Positions 1-7,111 of a stretch of DNA of 22,393 bases are shown here, piece by piece. Position 1 is the first letter of the stretch; each line of letters opens with the position of its first letter. The notes beneath the pieces are model-generated. The model made no database searches. It saw only the letters and a program-made list of their open reading frames with translations, and was not told where the DNA came from. A program made the position numbers and the translations under genes. The stretch covers positions 1-22,393 of the IMG/VR virus record IMGVR_UViG_3300003635_000270; one strand, given 5' to 3'. The stretch comes from a virus.

Positions 1-40
1 GCACGTTGCCACCGTCGTTCGCGTCTGCGTTCGAGCTCAT
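1..40 (-). CDS. 5' end of a leftward gene, cut by the window edge
   Basis: Only the first 13 codons are present, reading MSSNADANDGGNV. The ATG is at 38-40. It is preceded on the minus strand by a clean GGAGG Shine-Dalgarno site (plus positions 51-55, spacing 10 nt) and a TATA-like ATTTATTA about 45 nt upstream. The promoter, ribosome site and start codon fit together, so this is very likely a real gene start, but the visible protein is too short to assign a function. The small, polar, acidic residues fit a haloarchaeal protein. Confidence 0.6.
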   Translation of the reverse strand, partial: MSSNADANDGGNV

Positions 41-80
41 TTCTTTTCGTCCTCCGCACTCAGTGCTACACAGGCATGGG

Positions 81-115
81 TAATAAATCTATGCCATTTC
101 TCCGTAGCGAGACAT
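81..115 (-). promoter_or_regulatory. Leftward promoter with upstream element, copy A
   Basis: On the minus strand a TATA-like box (AGATTTATTA, 81-90) sits about 25 nt before a likely transcription start near 58-60, in front of the gene starting at 40. The 26 nt directly upstream (90-115) are repeated with 21 of 26 matches at 306-331, again directly before a TTTAT box. Conserved core pieces on the minus strand are TCGCTA and ATGGCATA. Sequence conserved upstream of the box suggests a binding site for a virus or host regulator; that part is inference. Confidence 0.5.
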
Positions 116-296
116 CTTACGCCCATGCGCGTTGTATGTTGAGGTAGTGGAATAGCCCGTACTGTGTCTAACGAAGCAGACGCAGTTCTGAGCGCATGGA
201 GGGTAGGTCCGATACATCGTAGGGGCCCTGGCCGACAAAAGGATGGATATAAACGTGGGGCCACCCGGCAGCGAGCATTACACATAACCCCCACCA

Positions 297-331
297 CCAT
301 AAAAGTATGCCATATCTACCTAGCGAAGCAT
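297..331 (-). promoter_or_regulatory. Leftward promoter-like element, copy B
   Basis: This is the second copy of the 26-nt element (306-331), followed on the minus strand by ACTTTTATGG (297-306) in the place of a TATA box. It lies just downstream of the terminator that closes the replication cluster, so it could restart leftward transcription after that terminator. No good open reading frame follows directly, so its product may be a long leader or a non-coding RNA. Confidence 0.4.
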
Positions 332-335
332 AAAG

Positions 336-376
336 AAAAAGCCCGCGGGCGCGCTACCCGTCGGGCTTCGTTTTTC
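336..376 (-). terminator. Hairpin terminator after the replication cluster
   Basis: The arms AAGCCCG (339-345) and CGGGCTT (362-368) pair, and inside them CGGG (346-349) pairs with CCCG (357-360), leaving a short loop. On the minus strand the hairpin is followed by TTTTTC, and on the plus strand by CGTTTTT, so it could act in both directions. It begins a few nucleotides beyond the stop of the last leftward gene (382-840), which is where the end of the replication transcript is expected. Confidence 0.75.
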
Positions 377-381
377 GCGCT

Positions 382-840
382 CTACGGATTGATGAGGACG
401 ATACAGTCGACACGAACCTGCGACTGAATCGGCCCGAACATTTCTCCCATCTTCTGCCCGTTGTGGCAAGTGATATGCTCGTCGGACATGATGGACGGCT
501 TCTCGATTCTGTGGTATTCCACAGGCGGAAGCTCCTGGACGATGCTGTCCTGGAGATAGGAGTTCTCGTTACACGGAGGACCATTCCAGAACACCACGCG
601 GTCGCCCAGCGAGAGACGCTCTCGCGCTTCCTCGACTGGGATACAACCCGTCTCTTCGTACACCTCGTCCGGGTACTCGCCCACGGACGGGAAGTGCTTT
701 GAGTACTGCGGAACCTCGTGGTTGTCCTCATCGACCTCGGTCACCTCCTCATCTCTCGTCCACTTGGAACGATAATCAGAGAAGGCGTCTTTGTCGTAGG
801 TCTCAACCGTGCGGCCGTTGACTTTGTATGAGTCACTCAT
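382..840 (-). CDS. Hypothetical protein, last gene of the leftward cluster
   Basis: This encodes an acidic 152-aa protein beginning MSDSYKVNGRTVETY. I chose the ATG at 838-840 because AAGGAGAC lies at correct spacing before it. A longer form from 873 adds a basic stretch (MYARANKETIE) and bypasses that ribosome site. A possible TATA-like TCAATATCC lies about 40 nt upstream. The protein has two cysteines in its C-terminal part (CHNGQKMG and VDCIVLINP) and a central Gly-Asp-Arg-Val-Val-Phe-Trp segment that could be a beta strand. I do not recognise a family. It is separated from rfcL by about 170 nt and may be transcribed on its own. Confidence 0.7.
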   Translation of the reverse strand: MSDSYKVNGRTVETYDKDAFSDYRSKWTRDEEVTEVDEDNHEVPQYSKHFPSVGEYPDEVYEETGCIPVEEARERLSLGDRVVFWNGPPCNENSYLQDSIVQELPPVEYHRIEKPSIMSDEHITCHNGQKMGEMFGPIQSQVRVDCIVLINP

Positions 841-914
841 TTCTATTGTCTCCTTGTTGGCGCGGGCGTACACCAGAACGGATATTGACGCCGGGGCGCA
901 GGGGTCCGTTCCTG

Positions 915-935
915 GGAAGGGGCGCTCCCTCTTCC
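915..935. repeat. Inverted repeat after rfcL
   Basis: GGAAG-GGG and TCCC-CTTCC arms around GCG form a hairpin with one bulged base, about 80 nt downstream of the rfcL stop on the minus strand. No T-run follows, so it is only a weak terminator candidate. A perfect short palindrome, ACCATAATGGT (958-968), lies between it and the rfcL stop and could be a protein-binding site. Confidence 0.3.
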
Positions 936-1014
936 ATGTAGTACAACGGCCCCCGGGACCATAATGGTGAGTAGCGGGGTGAAGGTAAAGAGAAGGCGTG
1001 TACCGCAGGAATCC

Positions 1015-2262
1015 TTAGAAATCGAGGACTGACTGTCCTTTCGACTCGTACTCTTGCACACTGGAGTCCTTACCGCCCGCCCAATCCTCGTAAGCGGATT
1101 TGTCGAGGTCGAGGACCTCTAATTCGTCTCCCTCAAGACGATGCCGGAGTGCGATTTCTTGACGGTCCTCAACGTCGAGGTCACAGAGCAGGTCGAGATA
1201 GACGTTCTTGAACTGTAGGTAGGACCCGGCGAACTTGAACGTGTCGCCGTCGTAGTCCTTGAGTTTGCGATACACGCGAGCAGTCGGCGTCTCTCCGTCT
1301 GCTTTGTCGAGGCTGTGCCTGAACCACTCCGGGAAGAGGTCAGGGATGTACGACGAGTGTGATTCAGTCAGGCGCACCTCTGCCGTCATGCGTGCAAGCG
1401 AACCCGCATACTTCCAATACCTGTAGTTTCGAGTCGACTGCGCACGTCCCAACCACTTGTCGGCACGCGCCAGACAGTCGTAAGCAACACCTGCCTCGAG
1501 ACCTCGGAATTCTTTCGCCACCGCCTGGTCGAGCCAGATGACCAAGTCATTCGGAGACAGGTCGTACCCCGCGTACTTGTCGCCACCGACGATTTCCGGG
1601 ATAGCGTCGAACGCTCCTTCTTCCCACTCACGTTCGTCGAATCCGAGGGGCACGTCGCTTTCCGCCATCATCTGTAGGTCGTTGATGGCAGAACGCAGGT
1701 CAGGACGTTGAGTGAGGCGTTTCTTGTCATGCTCGTCCAAGTCAACGCCCTCCTTCTTTGCGATTTCTCGAATCTTCGCAGCACGCGACCGCTTCCCGAG
1801 TTTGAACTTCTCGGTGTTCACCCGATTCTTGATGCCGTCAGGCACGTCATACTCCTCGTTAGCAGTGAGGATAATCGGGTTCGCGGGACTGCTCAGTGCG
1901 TCGTACAGCGGTTGCTTGTTGGACGCATGATGCCACCCGTCCACTTCGTCGAGCAGGACGAGTTGCCGCTGCCCGTCAACAGGCGAAGCAGCGATGCTCG
2001 CCGCCATGTCCTCGATATCTTTCGTCTTCCGCGCAGACGAAGCGTTGATTTGGTTGAGCGGCATGTCGAGAACGTCAGAAACGACGTATGCAGTCGTCGT
2101 CTTCCCGGTTCCCGGAGGACCAACCAGTAACTGCCCCTGGGCGCCGGGTTCCCAATCCTCCGCCCATTCTCGAATCCGGTCGAGTGCTGCGTTGTTTCCC
2201 TGAATCTCGCTGAACGACTCAGGACGATACTTGTCTACCCAGGATTCATTATCTTGTGTCAT
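1015..2262 (-). CDS. rfcL: Replication factor C large subunit (clamp loader)
   Basis: This 415-aa AAA+ ATPase matches archaeal RFC large subunits, which load the PCNA clamp on primed DNA. It opens with the conserved WVDKYRP box (residues 8-14). Then come Walker A GPPGTGKT (48-55), Walker B LVLLDEVD (101-108) and a sensor-1-like ILTAN (131-135), followed by a helical collar region. The last residues are GQSVLDF: Gln410 and Leu413 resemble a PCNA-interacting peptide, but the aromatic residue comes two positions after Leu instead of the usual three and is the last residue. The start is 2 nt after the GNAT stop. Archaeal large subunits are usually somewhat longer, so this is a compact form. It pairs naturally with the RFC small subunit at 7108-8091. 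Confidence 0.93.
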   Translation of the reverse strand: MTQDNESWVDKYRPESFSEIQGNNAALDRIREWAEDWEPGAQGQLLVGPPGTGKTTTAYVVSDVLDMPLNQINASSARKTKDIEDMAASIAASPVDGQRQLVLLDEVDGWHHASNKQPLYDALSSPANPIILTANEEYDVPDGIKNRVNTEKFKLGKRSRAAKIREIAKKEGVDLDEHDKKRLTQRPDLRSAINDLQMMAESDVPLGFDEREWEEGAFDAIPEIVGGDKYAGYDLSPNDLVIWLDQAVAKEFRGLEAGVAYDCLARADKWLGRAQSTRNYRYWKYAGSLARMTAEVRLTESHSSYIPDLFPEWFRHSLDKADGETPTARVYRKLKDYDGDTFKFAGSYLQFKNVYLDLLCDLDVEDRQEIALRHRLEGDELEVLDLDKSAYEDWAGGKDSSVQEYESKGQSVLDF

Positions 2263-2264
2263 GG

Positions 2265-2762
2265 TCAGAAGTCGAGTGGGTCCTCAACAGTGTAGTCAGG
2301 TTCCAATTCGCGTTCGTACACGGTCATACGATTCCCGCGGTCAGTGTAATAGTAATCGACTGCGTTGAACCCGTTGTCCTGCCACCAGTCATTACAATCA
2401 GCAGTCGATAGGAGGTCAGCGACCATAACCTCCTTTCCATGCTCCTCAGCGTATGCCACCGCCTCATCGAGCAACGCCGAACCGAGACCTTCACCTCGGT
2501 CCTGCGCAGCGACAGCGATGTTACGGAGACACGCTTCTTCGGGTGACAGGATGTCTGACTCCCGCCACACCATGCACGCGCCAGACACGCGGTCTCCGCG
2601 CAGGAAATACAGGAGACGCCTGTCCTCGCGTCGGGCACAACGCTCGACGTTCTCCCGTCGCACGAACCAGTACAGGTCCTGCTCGATTTCCACGCTACCG
2701 AAGAAGTCGTCTATCTCCTCGAGGCGTTCGTCGCCAGGTTCAGCAACCTGGATTTCTACCAT
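2265..2762 (-). CDS. GNAT-family N-acetyltransferase
   Basis: This 165-aa protein has the GNAT fold signature. Motif A IAVAAQDRGEGLGSALL (82-98) contains the Q-x-x-G-x-G acetyl-CoA pyrophosphate loop (Q87, G90, G92). A strand-helix ending in WWQDNGFNAVDYYY (126-139) is typical of motif B. GNATs transfer the acetyl group of acetyl-CoA to amines, but the substrate cannot be read from sequence. The gene is wedged between polB and rfcL. Its ATG lies inside the last polB codons (7-nt overlap), with a strong GGAGGAGGTG ribosome site encoded by the polB poly-glycine. It ends in DPLDF, close to the tail of RFC-L, which hints at a clamp-associated role. That last point is inference. Confidence 0.85.
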   Translation of the reverse strand: MVEIQVAEPGDERLEEIDDFFGSVEIEQDLYWFVRRENVERCARREDRRLLYFLRGDRVSGACMVWRESDILSPEEACLRNIAVAAQDRGEGLGSALLDEAVAYAEEHGKEVMVADLLSTADCNDWWQDNGFNAVDYYYTDRGNRMTVYERELEPDYTVEDPLDF

Positions 2763-5494
2763 GACAGAACACCTCCTCCTCCGTCGTCGTCTTCATCGTC
2801 GTTACCACCTGCGAACGGGTTACTGTTGTTGGAATCTTCAAGTTCAACTCCCTCCGTTTGAGCGCCTGCTGCCAGTTCGTCGAAGTCCCACCCAACCTCC
2901 TTGAGCATGGGACGAAGCGGGCGGTCAAGCGTCTTCTCGATATGCTTCTCAGCATCGAGGTCGAAGTCGCCCGGAATGTCGTCCCACCACTCAAGCGCGA
3001 GAACGTCGGTGTTGGGTTTCATCGCCGGCGTCTTCTTGATGTAATATATCCACGGTTGGTCGCCGTGCGACCAGTCATACCCGAGATGCTCGTTCGAGTA
3101 GATGGACGCACGAACCGACAACGTGGGCGACGAGTACGAGTTGAGCGGGTCGTTGATGGTTCCCGGTTTTGCGATTTTCCGCAGTTCAATATCCTCGCTA
3201 CGGATATCGTCACACAGTCCTTTGAGGTATTCACTCACCTCCTCAAAGTCAGCATCGTCGAGAATCATCTTGATGACTTCGGGTTGTGCCTCCTCCGTCA
3301 ATTCCGGTGAGTCACTACGTTCTGACTCGTACCCAGTAATAGACGGTTTCGGGACGATGTTACCCGCGTCGTCCTTGATGTACTTGCCCTCCTTCCACAC
3401 GCAACCGCCCGCGTACCGCTTCTTCTTACCGTGCTGGAAGAAGCGACGGAACAGTTTCTCAAACTCGAACGCCCACGCATGGTTCTCGTCGTCGGGCAGG
3501 TTGTGAGGCAGTTCGCTAATGTCGATGAACGGGTGGTCGTCACCGAGACCTATGTCCTCCGCAGCACGCCCAATTTCTTCGTTGATACGACGCTCGACCT
3601 CCTTACCGCGTTCGACGACCTTCTCCATCGCTTCACGTTCAGACAAGTCCTCGAACTCTTCGGGGTCAGCAAGCGACACCATGACCGAGTCAGTGTCACC
3701 GTAGAGCACCTCGTATCCCAGTTCCTCGCATATCTCGACACCCGTCCAAAGGATGAAGCGAGACAACCCGGTGATGGTGTCACCCAATTCCGGAGACGCC
3801 AGGCGGTAATACTTGTTGTTGCTGACTCCGAAGAAGGAGTTCATAATGACCTTCACCGCCGACTGCTTGTGGTCCCACACCTGGTACATCGGTGTGTCCG
3901 GGTCGTACTGATTCCGGTTGTCCTTCATCTCCTCGCGCTCGCTGAACAGCAACTTGAGGTACTTGGGCATGATACCCTCGTCGTCGAGTTTCAACCCCTG
4001 ACCGCGTTCAGCGTCGAAGTCGATATGCTCGCGCTCGATTGTACCACCGAAGTCGTCCTCCTTCTCTGGCATCCACGGGACAATAACGTCTGCCTCGTCG
4101 TTGTCGTTGGTCATCGTCTCCTTCGAGATGTTACCCGTCATAATCGAGGACGGATACAGTGACTTCAGGTCGATAACCCCGACCCACTCAGCGATGCCGG
4201 ACGACGGTGCAAGCACGAGACCTCCTGCCGCGTTGTCTACCTCAACGCCATCCGCGTTCGGGAGAATCTCGTCGTCCTCACGTCGAGACATGACGAACCC
4301 GTCCACGAGACGCATAGCGGAGAACGTGTCGTAAATCGGGACGCCTGTGAGGTCGGACAGTTGGTAGAAGAACCCGTGAATATCCGCCATACCGTCGAGC
4401 GCGACGAGCAACTGCGTGTCGATTATGTTGTACGCCGTCAGTCGACTGCGGTCCTTCTCATACCCTTCGCGGATGTTGATGTCTTCGACCTTGCCGACGC
4501 CCAGTTCCTCGTTCGACACGTAATCCAGCGACTTCGACCGCCAATCGCTGAACACCATCTGGTCGCAGTACGCGCCCATCATGTCGAACCCTGGCAACCC
4601 GTCGATACGACCGACCATCGTCTCGAGGTCGTTTCGGTAGTTGCGTGAGATACCTCCCACGTCAGACAGACGCCACGGGTCGACCCCGCTGAGATTGTCC
4701 ATCCGATTGATGAGGTATCGGTGGTCGAAGTCCTCCCAATTCCACCCGGATAGGAGGTCAGGTCGCACGTCCTCGATGTAGTCGAGGAAGGAATTTAGCA
4801 TCGCCGACTCGCTATCAGCAATCGTCAAGTCGATGTCTGCCTGCACGAACTGAGGCGCTAACTCGTGACCGTTCCAGTGGTCACCGAGATGATGCTTGAC
4901 CTCCTGCGGGTCCACCTCACGCCCCGGGTCGAGTACGAAAACGTCGTACTTGGCGGTGTGCGTGTCGTAGGCGGTAATCATTATGATTTCCCCAGGCGCC
5001 TCGTTCGTAAACTCGTCGAAGTCGATACCGTACTCAGGCAGTGCCTCGATGTCTGCCATGACCACTCGCGGGTCGATTGAGTCAACGTCCGCCTCGTCGA
5101 TATCTGTCTCGACTTCAGAGATGTCGCAGTGCTTCCGGTCAGGTACGCGGATGTAACCCGACAACCCGTAGTCGACTGAGACACGCCGTGAGAACGGGAT
5201 GTCTGCTTCGTATGACACCGAGAAGTCGTCACGGATACTGCTGACGTTCTTCGGTAGTTTCGTCACAACCTTCTTGAGTGGTCGCCCGTCGTACCCTTCG
5301 TACCCATGCTCCTCACGCACCACGCAGTCCTGTGTCGCGCTCTCGTGAGGCGGGACGAACAGATATGGTTCGGTTCCCCCGATGACCGTAACGTCTCGGT
5401 CATCATTCTCGTCGCGTCCGACTACGCGAACGATGGGGTCCCCGTCCTGTTCTTCGTCGTCGAGGTCCGTTACTCGAACCAATTTATCGCTCAT
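2756..5494 (-). CDS. polB: Family B DNA polymerase with 3'-5' exonuclease
   Basis: This 912-aa replicative polymerase is complete. The exonuclease motifs are Exo I DIE (148-150), Exo II NWEDFD (252-257) and Exo III Y355-x3-D359. The polymerase motifs are A, D442-x2-SLYPSS; B, K548-x3-NSFFG (552-556); and C, YGDTDS (598-603). A KKRY element (691-694) follows in the thumb region. All catalytic acids are present, so both polymerase and proofreading activity are expected. The last 25 residues form an Asp/Glu-rich linker with four glycines and end in VLSW, which resembles the C-termini of RFC-L, GNAT, HNH and the winged-helix protein here. The gene starts 21 nt after the HNH stop. Length and motifs are ordinary for a viral or archaeal PolB, and no intein is present. 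Confidence 0.97.
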   Translation of the reverse strand: MSDKLVRVTDLDDEEQDGDPIVRVVGRDENDDRDVTVIGGTEPYLFVPPHESATQDCVVREEHGYEGYDGRPLKKVVTKLPKNVSSIRDDFSVSYEADIPFSRRVSVDYGLSGYIRVPDRKHCDISEVETDIDEADVDSIDPRVVMADIEALPEYGIDFDEFTNEAPGEIIMITAYDTHTAKYDVFVLDPGREVDPQEVKHHLGDHWNGHELAPQFVQADIDLTIADSESAMLNSFLDYIEDVRPDLLSGWNWEDFDHRYLINRMDNLSGVDPWRLSDVGGISRNYRNDLETMVGRIDGLPGFDMMGAYCDQMVFSDWRSKSLDYVSNEELGVGKVEDINIREGYEKDRSRLTAYNIIDTQLLVALDGMADIHGFFYQLSDLTGVPIYDTFSAMRLVDGFVMSRREDDEILPNADGVEVDNAAGGLVLAPSSGIAEWVGVIDLKSLYPSSIMTGNISKETMTNDNDEADVIVPWMPEKEDDFGGTIEREHIDFDAERGQGLKLDDEGIMPKYLKLLFSEREEMKDNRNQYDPDTPMYQVWDHKQSAVKVIMNSFFGVSNNKYYRLASPELGDTITGLSRFILWTGVEICEELGYEVLYGDTDSVMVSLADPEEFEDLSEREAMEKVVERGKEVERRINEEIGRAAEDIGLGDDHPFIDISELPHNLPDDENHAWAFEFEKLFRRFFQHGKKKRYAGGCVWKEGKYIKDDAGNIVPKPSITGYESERSDSPELTEEAQPEVIKMILDDADFEEVSEYLKGLCDDIRSEDIELRKIAKPGTINDPLNSYSSPTLSVRASIYSNEHLGYDWSHGDQPWIYYIKKTPAMKPNTDVLALEWWDDIPGDFDLDAEKHIEKTLDRPLRPMLKEVGWDFDELAAGAQTEGVELEDSNNSNPFAGGNDDEDDDGGGGVLSW

Positions 5495-5515
5495 CTAATC
5501 ACCTATTATCGGTCG

Positions 5516-5812
5516 TCAGTAATCAAGCACGTCATCCACGTCAACCTCGTCTATGGCTTCGGGGTCGGGACACTCAATCCTACCTGTCTCAACAAGACGG
5601 TGGTGCGTCTTGCACAGGGTGATGAGGTTGTCCCGGGTGTGTGCGTTATCTGGGTCGTCGAACTTCTTGACCTTGACAACGTGGTGGACGTGCAGGGGAT
5701 ACTTGACACTCTGACTCTTGCCGCAGATTCGACACTCATGCCCGTCGCGCTCGAGTGCCTCCTCACGTTTCTCTTCCCACGTTTCTCCGTAGTCGCGTCG
5801 TTCATATCCCAT
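5516..5812 (-). CDS. HNH endonuclease
   Basis: This 98-aa protein begins MGYERRDYGETWEE and has a standard HNH/treble-clef arrangement: a CRIC zinc knuckle, the catalytic VHHVV, an Asn in DNLITL, and the closing CKTHH. I chose the ATG at 5810-5812, which follows the upstream nuclease stop directly (TGAGGATG). A GTG at 5866 would add 18 residues overlapping the nuclease. Such small HNH proteins in tailed viruses are nicking or cutting enzymes, either free-standing homing endonucleases or packaging partners. Lying between a RecB-like nuclease and polB, a role in DNA processing seems more likely than packaging. The C-terminus DDVLDY shares the L-x-aromatic ending of PolB and RFC-L. Confidence 0.88.
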   Translation of the reverse strand: MGYERRDYGETWEEKREEALERDGHECRICGKSQSVKYPLHVHHVVKVKKFDDPDNAHTRDNLITLCKTHHRLVETGRIECPDPEAIDEVDVDDVLDY

Positions 5813-5814
5813 CC

Positions 5815-6612
5815 TCAGTATTTCCAATACGAAACGTTCGCCATCGAGGTTTCCTGCGCGGGACACACGTACTCGTAGTCACAGAAGCTACAGTGACCAC
5901 CTGTCTTGGCCGGGAAGTTACCCGCGCCCATCGCTTGCAGCAGCGAACGAGCGTACTGTTTCATCTCCGACCAGCGTTCCTCGGTCGGTTGCAGGTTACG
6001 AATCTCACCGTCGCCGAGGTAGACGAACGTGACGTACTCCGGATACTCCCCGTACTTGTTGAGGTACGCGCCGGCGTATACCATCCCCTGAATCAGTTCC
6101 TCACGCTTCCGGTATTCACGCACGTTACCGTCGCTGTCTTGACGCTTGCCTGTCTTCCAGTCGAGAACACCCTCCCCCGTGACGATGTCCATCTTCGCGT
6201 TGAACCCCTGGTTGACCTCACCACCGACATGATACTGATGTTCCACCTCAAACCCTCGGAACGTCATGTCCTGCGCGTACTTCTCGATGTACTTGGCGGC
6301 GTTGTCGCAGCAATTCAGCCCCGAGTCGTACATCCACTCCGGTATGTCCGGGTCCTTCTCGCGGTAGGCACGTTTGAACCTGTGCGATAGGATACCGCTG
6401 TCTCGTATGCTCTCGTCGTCTAAGAGGGTGTCCTCAATCGCCTCGTGAACCGCCGTCCCCTTTTCTCGATACCCCTTCTCGGGCTTCGTGCGCTTCTCGT
6501 CAGCGGCGTATCCGAACCACCACTTGAGAGGGCACTGGGAGAATGTTTTGACTCTCGATGCTGATAGGTACTCGTCGAACAGGTAGTCGGGTACAGGTCG
6601 TGTCTCGGTCAT
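5815..6612 (-). CDS. PD-(D/E)XK nuclease, RecB/Cas4-like, putative Fe-S protein
   Basis: This 265-aa nuclease resembles the Cas4/AddB/RecB branch. LSASRVKTFSQCP (16-28) is the typical N-terminal S-x-S-R helix with Cys27. GTAVHEAIED (52-61) supplies His56, MDIV supplies Asp142, and LDWKTGK (150-156) supplies the D-x-K core. Q175-x3-Y179 is the family QxxxY motif. Cys241, Cys244 and Cys250 near the C-terminus, together with Cys27, reproduce the four-cysteine C...CxxCx5C pattern that holds a 4Fe-4S cluster in Cas4 and AddB. It probably resects or trims DNA ends for recombination with the Sak4-like and RadA proteins. It overlaps the upstream gene by ATGA and precedes HNH. No cas1 or CRISPR repeats are in the window. 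Confidence 0.9.
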   Translation of the reverse strand: MTETRPVPDYLFDEYLSASRVKTFSQCPLKWWFGYAADEKRTKPEKGYREKGTAVHEAIEDTLLDDESIRDSGILSHRFKRAYREKDPDIPEWMYDSGLNCCDNAAKYIEKYAQDMTFRGFEVEHQYHVGGEVNQGFNAKMDIVTGEGVLDWKTGKRQDSDGNVREYRKREELIQGMVYAGAYLNKYGEYPEYVTFVYLGDGEIRNLQPTEERWSEMKQYARSLLQAMGAGNFPAKTGGHCSFCDYEYVCPAQETSMANVSYWKY

Positions 6613-6920
6613 TTTCTTGTCCTCATCTTTTCCTTTTCTTTGGCAGCGAGGTCCTTCAACGTCGCGCCACCGGCCGCGTCCATGTTCGTTCCGTGCCGTG
6701 CCATCAAGTCGATATTCTCACCGTAGGACAGGGACGTATCGACCTTGGACGTCCAGTCGGTGACTTCGTAGTAAACCGCTGCCGCCTTGACACACTGCCA
6801 CTCGATGAGGGTCAGTTCATCGTCGTTCTGATTCCCCATAGGCAGGCGTCGTATCTCGTCGTCGGTGAGGCGTGCCTGCCCGAGCGGGATTGACTGACCA
6901 CAGCATGAGCAGGTCGGCAT
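6609..6920 (-). CDS. Hypothetical small protein with N-terminal cysteine cluster
   Basis: This 103-aa protein begins MPTCSCCGQSIPLG. Three cysteines at residues 4, 6 and 7 look like half of a zinc knuckle, but no second CxxC pair follows; only Cys43 (WQCVK) is left, so metal binding is uncertain. The middle is predicted helical and the last 20 residues are Lys-rich (KEKEKMRTRK), unusual for this acidic proteome and suitable for nucleic-acid contact. It is translationally coupled to the nuclease by ATGA and lies 2 nt after the preceding 62-aa gene. No family recognised. Confidence 0.75.
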   Translation of the reverse strand: MPTCSCCGQSIPLGQARLTDDEIRRLPMGNQNDDELTLIEWQCVKAAAVYYEVTDWTSKVDTSLSYGENIDLMARHGTNMDAAGGATLKDLAAKEKEKMRTRK

Positions 6921-6922
6921 CG

Positions 6923-7111
6923 TTACTGGATGTCGTCGTCGAACGTGTCCATCTCGTCGTACATCTCATCTATCTCATCGAGTTTCGCAAGCGCCTGCTC
7001 ACCGGACACCTCATGCACCTGCACGAGATGGCGTGCTGCGTCCTTGCGCGACTCGAAGTCGGTTTGGTGATTGAAGCAGTAATACCGACTGTAGTCACCT
7101 GACGGTTTCAC
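6923..7111 (-). CDS. Small C2H2-like zinc-finger protein
   Basis: This 62-aa protein contains C12-x2-H15-x12-H28-x4-H33, spaced like a classical C2H2 finger with His in place of the second Cys. The helix SRKDAARHLVQVH lies where the recognition helix would be. The tail is acidic (DEIDEMYDEMDTFDDD). It starts with GTG, overlapping the rfcS stop as GTGA, so it is translationally coupled to the clamp loader. Mini zinc-finger proteins of this size are common in haloarchaea and their viruses and are usually unassigned. A DNA- or protein-binding helper to the replisome is plausible but unproven. Confidence 0.75.
   Translation of the reverse strand: MKPSGDYSRYYCFNHQTDFESRKDAARHLVQVHEVSGEQALAKLDEIDEMYDEMDTFDDDIQ

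Larger units (their letters stand above)
41..335. other. Intergenic control region at the left end
   Basis: No convincing protein gene is seen. The region holds two copies of the promoter-like element (81-115 and 297-331) and a third TATA-like box on the minus strand (GTTTATATCC, about 245-254). A 42-codon minus-strand reading frame (89-217) begins shortly downstream of that third box, but it has no Shine-Dalgarno site and a non-acidic composition, so it is not called. A start at copy B would give an untranslated leader or small RNA of about 230 nt before the gene at 40. Confidence 0.4.

Noticed and set aside
89-217. 42-codon minus-strand frame near a TATA-like box
   Set aside because: Position after the box would suit a nearly leaderless gene, but it has no Shine-Dalgarno site, a non-acidic cysteine-rich sequence, and overlaps the promoter element of the next gene.
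37-427. 87-codon frames on both strands across the left intergenic region
   Set aside because: They run over the promoter repeats and terminator, have basic Arg/Cys-rich content unlike the acidic proteome, and lack ribosome sites.
3431-4162. 243-codon plus-strand frame inside polB
   Set aside because: Antisense shadow over the polymerase motifs; no initiation signals.
5813-5866. GTG start giving HNH 18 extra residues
   Set aside because: It would overlap the nuclease gene by about 50 nt, whereas the ATG at 5812 follows the nuclease stop at once and gives a standard HNH N-terminus.
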